Assembly: GCA_020341875.1 (NCBI GenBank)
Contig: CP070839.1
Location: forward strand, 606,253 to 613,373
Direction of reading: 5' to 3'
Source of the DNA: Candidatus Zixiibacteriota bacterium
GTDB taxonomy: Bacteria; Zixibacteria; MSB-5A5; SM1-73
Length of the DNA: 7,121 nt
The position numbers and the translations under genes are program-made. Shown here in pieces: positions 6,301-7,121 of the stretch; positions within the stretch are counted from its first letter, which is position 1, and each line of letters starts with the position of its first letter. The notes beneath the pieces are model-generated. The model made no database searches. It was not told the origin of the DNA and saw only the letters and a program-made list of their open reading frames with translations.

Positions 6301-7121
6301 AGCTCAGGTCCCACCACGATCACCGACCTGCCGGAGTAATCCACCCTTTTGCCCAGGAGGTTCTGCCTGAACCTTCCCTGCTTCCCTTTGAGAAGGTCGG
6401 ATAGTGACTTGAGAGGTCTCTTGGAGTCTCCCCTCACCGACTGGGATCGCCTGCCGTTATCCAGAAGGGCGTCCACCGCCTCCTGGAGCATCCTCTTCTC
6501 GTTGCGCAGAATCACCTCGGGAGCTCTTATCTCCATCAGCTTCTTCAAACGGTTGTGGCGGTTGATCACCCGGCGGTAGAGGTCGTTTAAGTCCGAGGTG
6601 GCGAATCTTCCCCCTTCCAGAGGGACCAAGGGCCTTAGGTCCGGCGGAATGACCGGCAGGACGGTCATGATCATCCATTCCGGCTTGTTCTGGGACTGCC
6701 TGAACGCCTCGATCACCCGAAGCCTTTTCAGGGTATCCTTCTTTCTCTGGACCGAGGTTTCGATTTTCACCTGGGCTCGCAGCGATATGGAGAGTTCCTC
6801 CACGTCCATCTGCCGGAGAAGCTCCAAAATCGCCTCGGCTCCCATCCTGGCGACAAACTCCTTGCCGGATTGCTCTAATTCGGAGTATTCCTCCTCGGAG
6901 ATTATGTCCTTGTACTTCAGAGGAGTGTTGCCCGGATCAATGACCACGTAAGACTCGTAATACAATATCTTTTCCAACTGTCTTATGGAGAAGTCCAACA
7001 AGTATCCGATTCGGGTGGGGATGGATTTGAAAAACCAGATATGGCTGACCGGCACTGCCAGTTCGATGTGCCCCAATCTCTCCCGGCGAACCTTGGACTG
7101 GGTGACCTCCACCCCGCACCG
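3315..7121 (-). CDS. rpoC: RNA polymerase subunit beta', N-terminus cut by window edge
   Basis: Beta' is the catalytic subunit of RNA polymerase, pairing with beta, alpha, omega and sigma. The frame is open from the right edge to TGA at 3315-3317: 1268 residues, starting RCGVEVTQSKVRRERLGHIE. About 75-86 residues are missing, and of the first zinc site only its last Cys (residue 2) is visible. Counting from the edge: switch region GKQGRFRQNLLGKRVDYSGR (246-265); catalytic NADFDGDQ (371-378) with Asp373, Asp375 and Asp377 holding Mg2+; bridge helix 672-696; second zinc site Cys708, Cys782, Cys789 and Cys792; trigger loop GEPGTQLTLRTFHIGG (818-833) with catalytic His830; an SI3/beta'i6-type insertion about 834-1010; then DITGGLPRVAELFEARKP. 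The C-terminus ends in a Lys/Glu-rich tail. A 7-residue extension relative to E. coli follows MRGLMAKP. All catalytic and zinc residues in view are intact. rpsL lies 210 bp downstream. Confidence 0.99.
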   Translation of the reverse strand, partial: RCGVEVTQSKVRRERLGHIELAVPVSHIWFFKSIPTRIGYLLDFSIRQLEKILYYESYVVIDPGNTPLKYKDIISEEEYSELEQSGKEFVARMGAEAILELLRQMDVEELSISLRAQVKIETSVQRKKDTLKRLRVIEAFRQSQNKPEWMIMTVLPVIPPDLRPLVPLEGGRFATSDLNDLYRRVINRHNRLKKLMEIRAPEVILRNEKRMLQEAVDALLDNGRRSQSVRGDSKRPLKSLSDLLKGKQGRFRQNLLGKRVDYSGRSVIVVGPELKIHQCGLPKTMALELFKPFIIMKLEEKGYVQTVKSAKKLVEKERPEVWDILEEIIRDHPILLNRAPTLHRLGIQAFYPVLVEGKAIRLHPLVCAAFNADFDGDQMAVHVPLSFEAQLEAKLLMLSVNNLLAPSSGNPVATPSQDIVLGCYYLTKEKPGQKGEGKIFSSADEVISALDAKEVGLHAGIKVLLDGKIVETTVGRVLFNRIVPPELGYFNDMADKGKVAELVARSYRELGASRSSAFLDELKRLGFEYATIAGVTVGVGDMVIPPEKQVLIEKARKEVEKIWKQYERGVITNGERYNKVIDTWTRTTSEVGEVMFERLQMEHGGFNPIFMMADSGARGSQEQIRQLAGMRGLMAKPQKRITGQIGEIIESPIVANFREGLDVLEYFISTHGARKGLADTALKTADAGYLTRRLVDVAQDVIISEEDCGTILGLSVSALKEGEEVIESLRDRILGRVALEEVYDTITEDLLVKAGEGINEESAARIDESGIESVRIRSILTCESRRGICAKCYGRNLATGSAADLGEAVGVIAAQSIGEPGTQLTLRTFHIGGTAARIAEQSKVTSKSEGKVVYKNIKFATKQDGDMVVLGREGELELLDERERVRSRYTIPYSAILRVKNHAKVNREDPLFEWDPYTHTILSERSGKVHFVDVIENESFREELDVTTGLRQRVIIEQREKQLRPHIQVKDSKGKKVGNYSIPTGAHLLVHDGDRVEAGEYLVKIPRDISKTRDITGGLPRVAELFEARKPKDPAVVTEIDGVVEFGKIIRGATQTLVKGFGGEVREYLIPHGKHLRVHDQDRVRAGQRLCEGPIDPHDILRIKGVNAVQEYLENEIQEVYRLQGVKINDKHIEVIVRQMLQKVKVEDVGDTNFLEGEQVDKHRFREENEKVIAEGGEPATFQPLLLGITKASLSTESFISAASFQETTRVLTEAVINGKTDYLLGLKENVIIGQLIPAGTGLERYRSIRIKEKEEAKEEVKILEEIE

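Overview
This window is a conserved stretch of bacterial housekeeping chromosome read entirely on the minus strand. In transcription order (right to left) it holds the 3' bulk of rpoC (RNA polymerase beta' subunit, cut at its N-terminus by the right edge), rpsL (ribosomal protein uS12), rpsG (uS7), and fusA (elongation factor G, cut about 40 residues before its C-terminus by the left edge). This is the classical rpoC - str operon junction. The next genes (tuf on the left, rpoB on the right) would be expected outside the window but are not visible.

The organism looks like a Gram-negative-type bacterium of moderate GC content. The beta' subunit carries a long insertion (about 177 residues) directly after the trigger-loop motif FHIGG. 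It aligns by eye with the SI3/beta'i6 insertion of E. coli, which Firmicutes and Actinobacteria lack. A 7-residue insertion after MRGLMAKP, together with the sequence EGGEPATFQPLLLGITKASL near the C-terminus, recalls Bacteroidota/FCB-type or candidate-phylum beta' more than Proteobacteria. That lineage guess is an inference of low certainty. The gap between rpoC and rpsL has no rpl7Ae-like gene, unlike Bacillus.

Layout: 7121-3315 is rpoC. 3314-3105 is a 210-bp spacer with a perfect-consensus sigma70-type promoter (TTGACA, 16 bp, TATAAT), A-tracts upstream of it, and a leader of about 120 nt with a small hairpin. 3104-2718 is rpsL, which probably starts at TTG. 2717-2622 is a 96-nt spacer with a foldable element in the place where E. 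coli has its S7 autoregulatory site. 2621-2151 is rpsG. 2150-1959 is a 192-nt spacer with a terminator-like, possibly two-state RNA element. 1958-1 is fusA.

The four products are the RNA polymerase catalytic subunit, two small-subunit ribosomal proteins (decoding centre and 30S head) and the translocase. The strong internal promoter suggests that the translation genes can be expressed above rpoC. The structured spacers suggest further tuning between rpsL, rpsG and fusA. All four reading frames are intact through the window and their key residues are canonical. I see no mobile element, CRISPR array, RNA gene or novel gene system. The most interesting content is in the three spacers.
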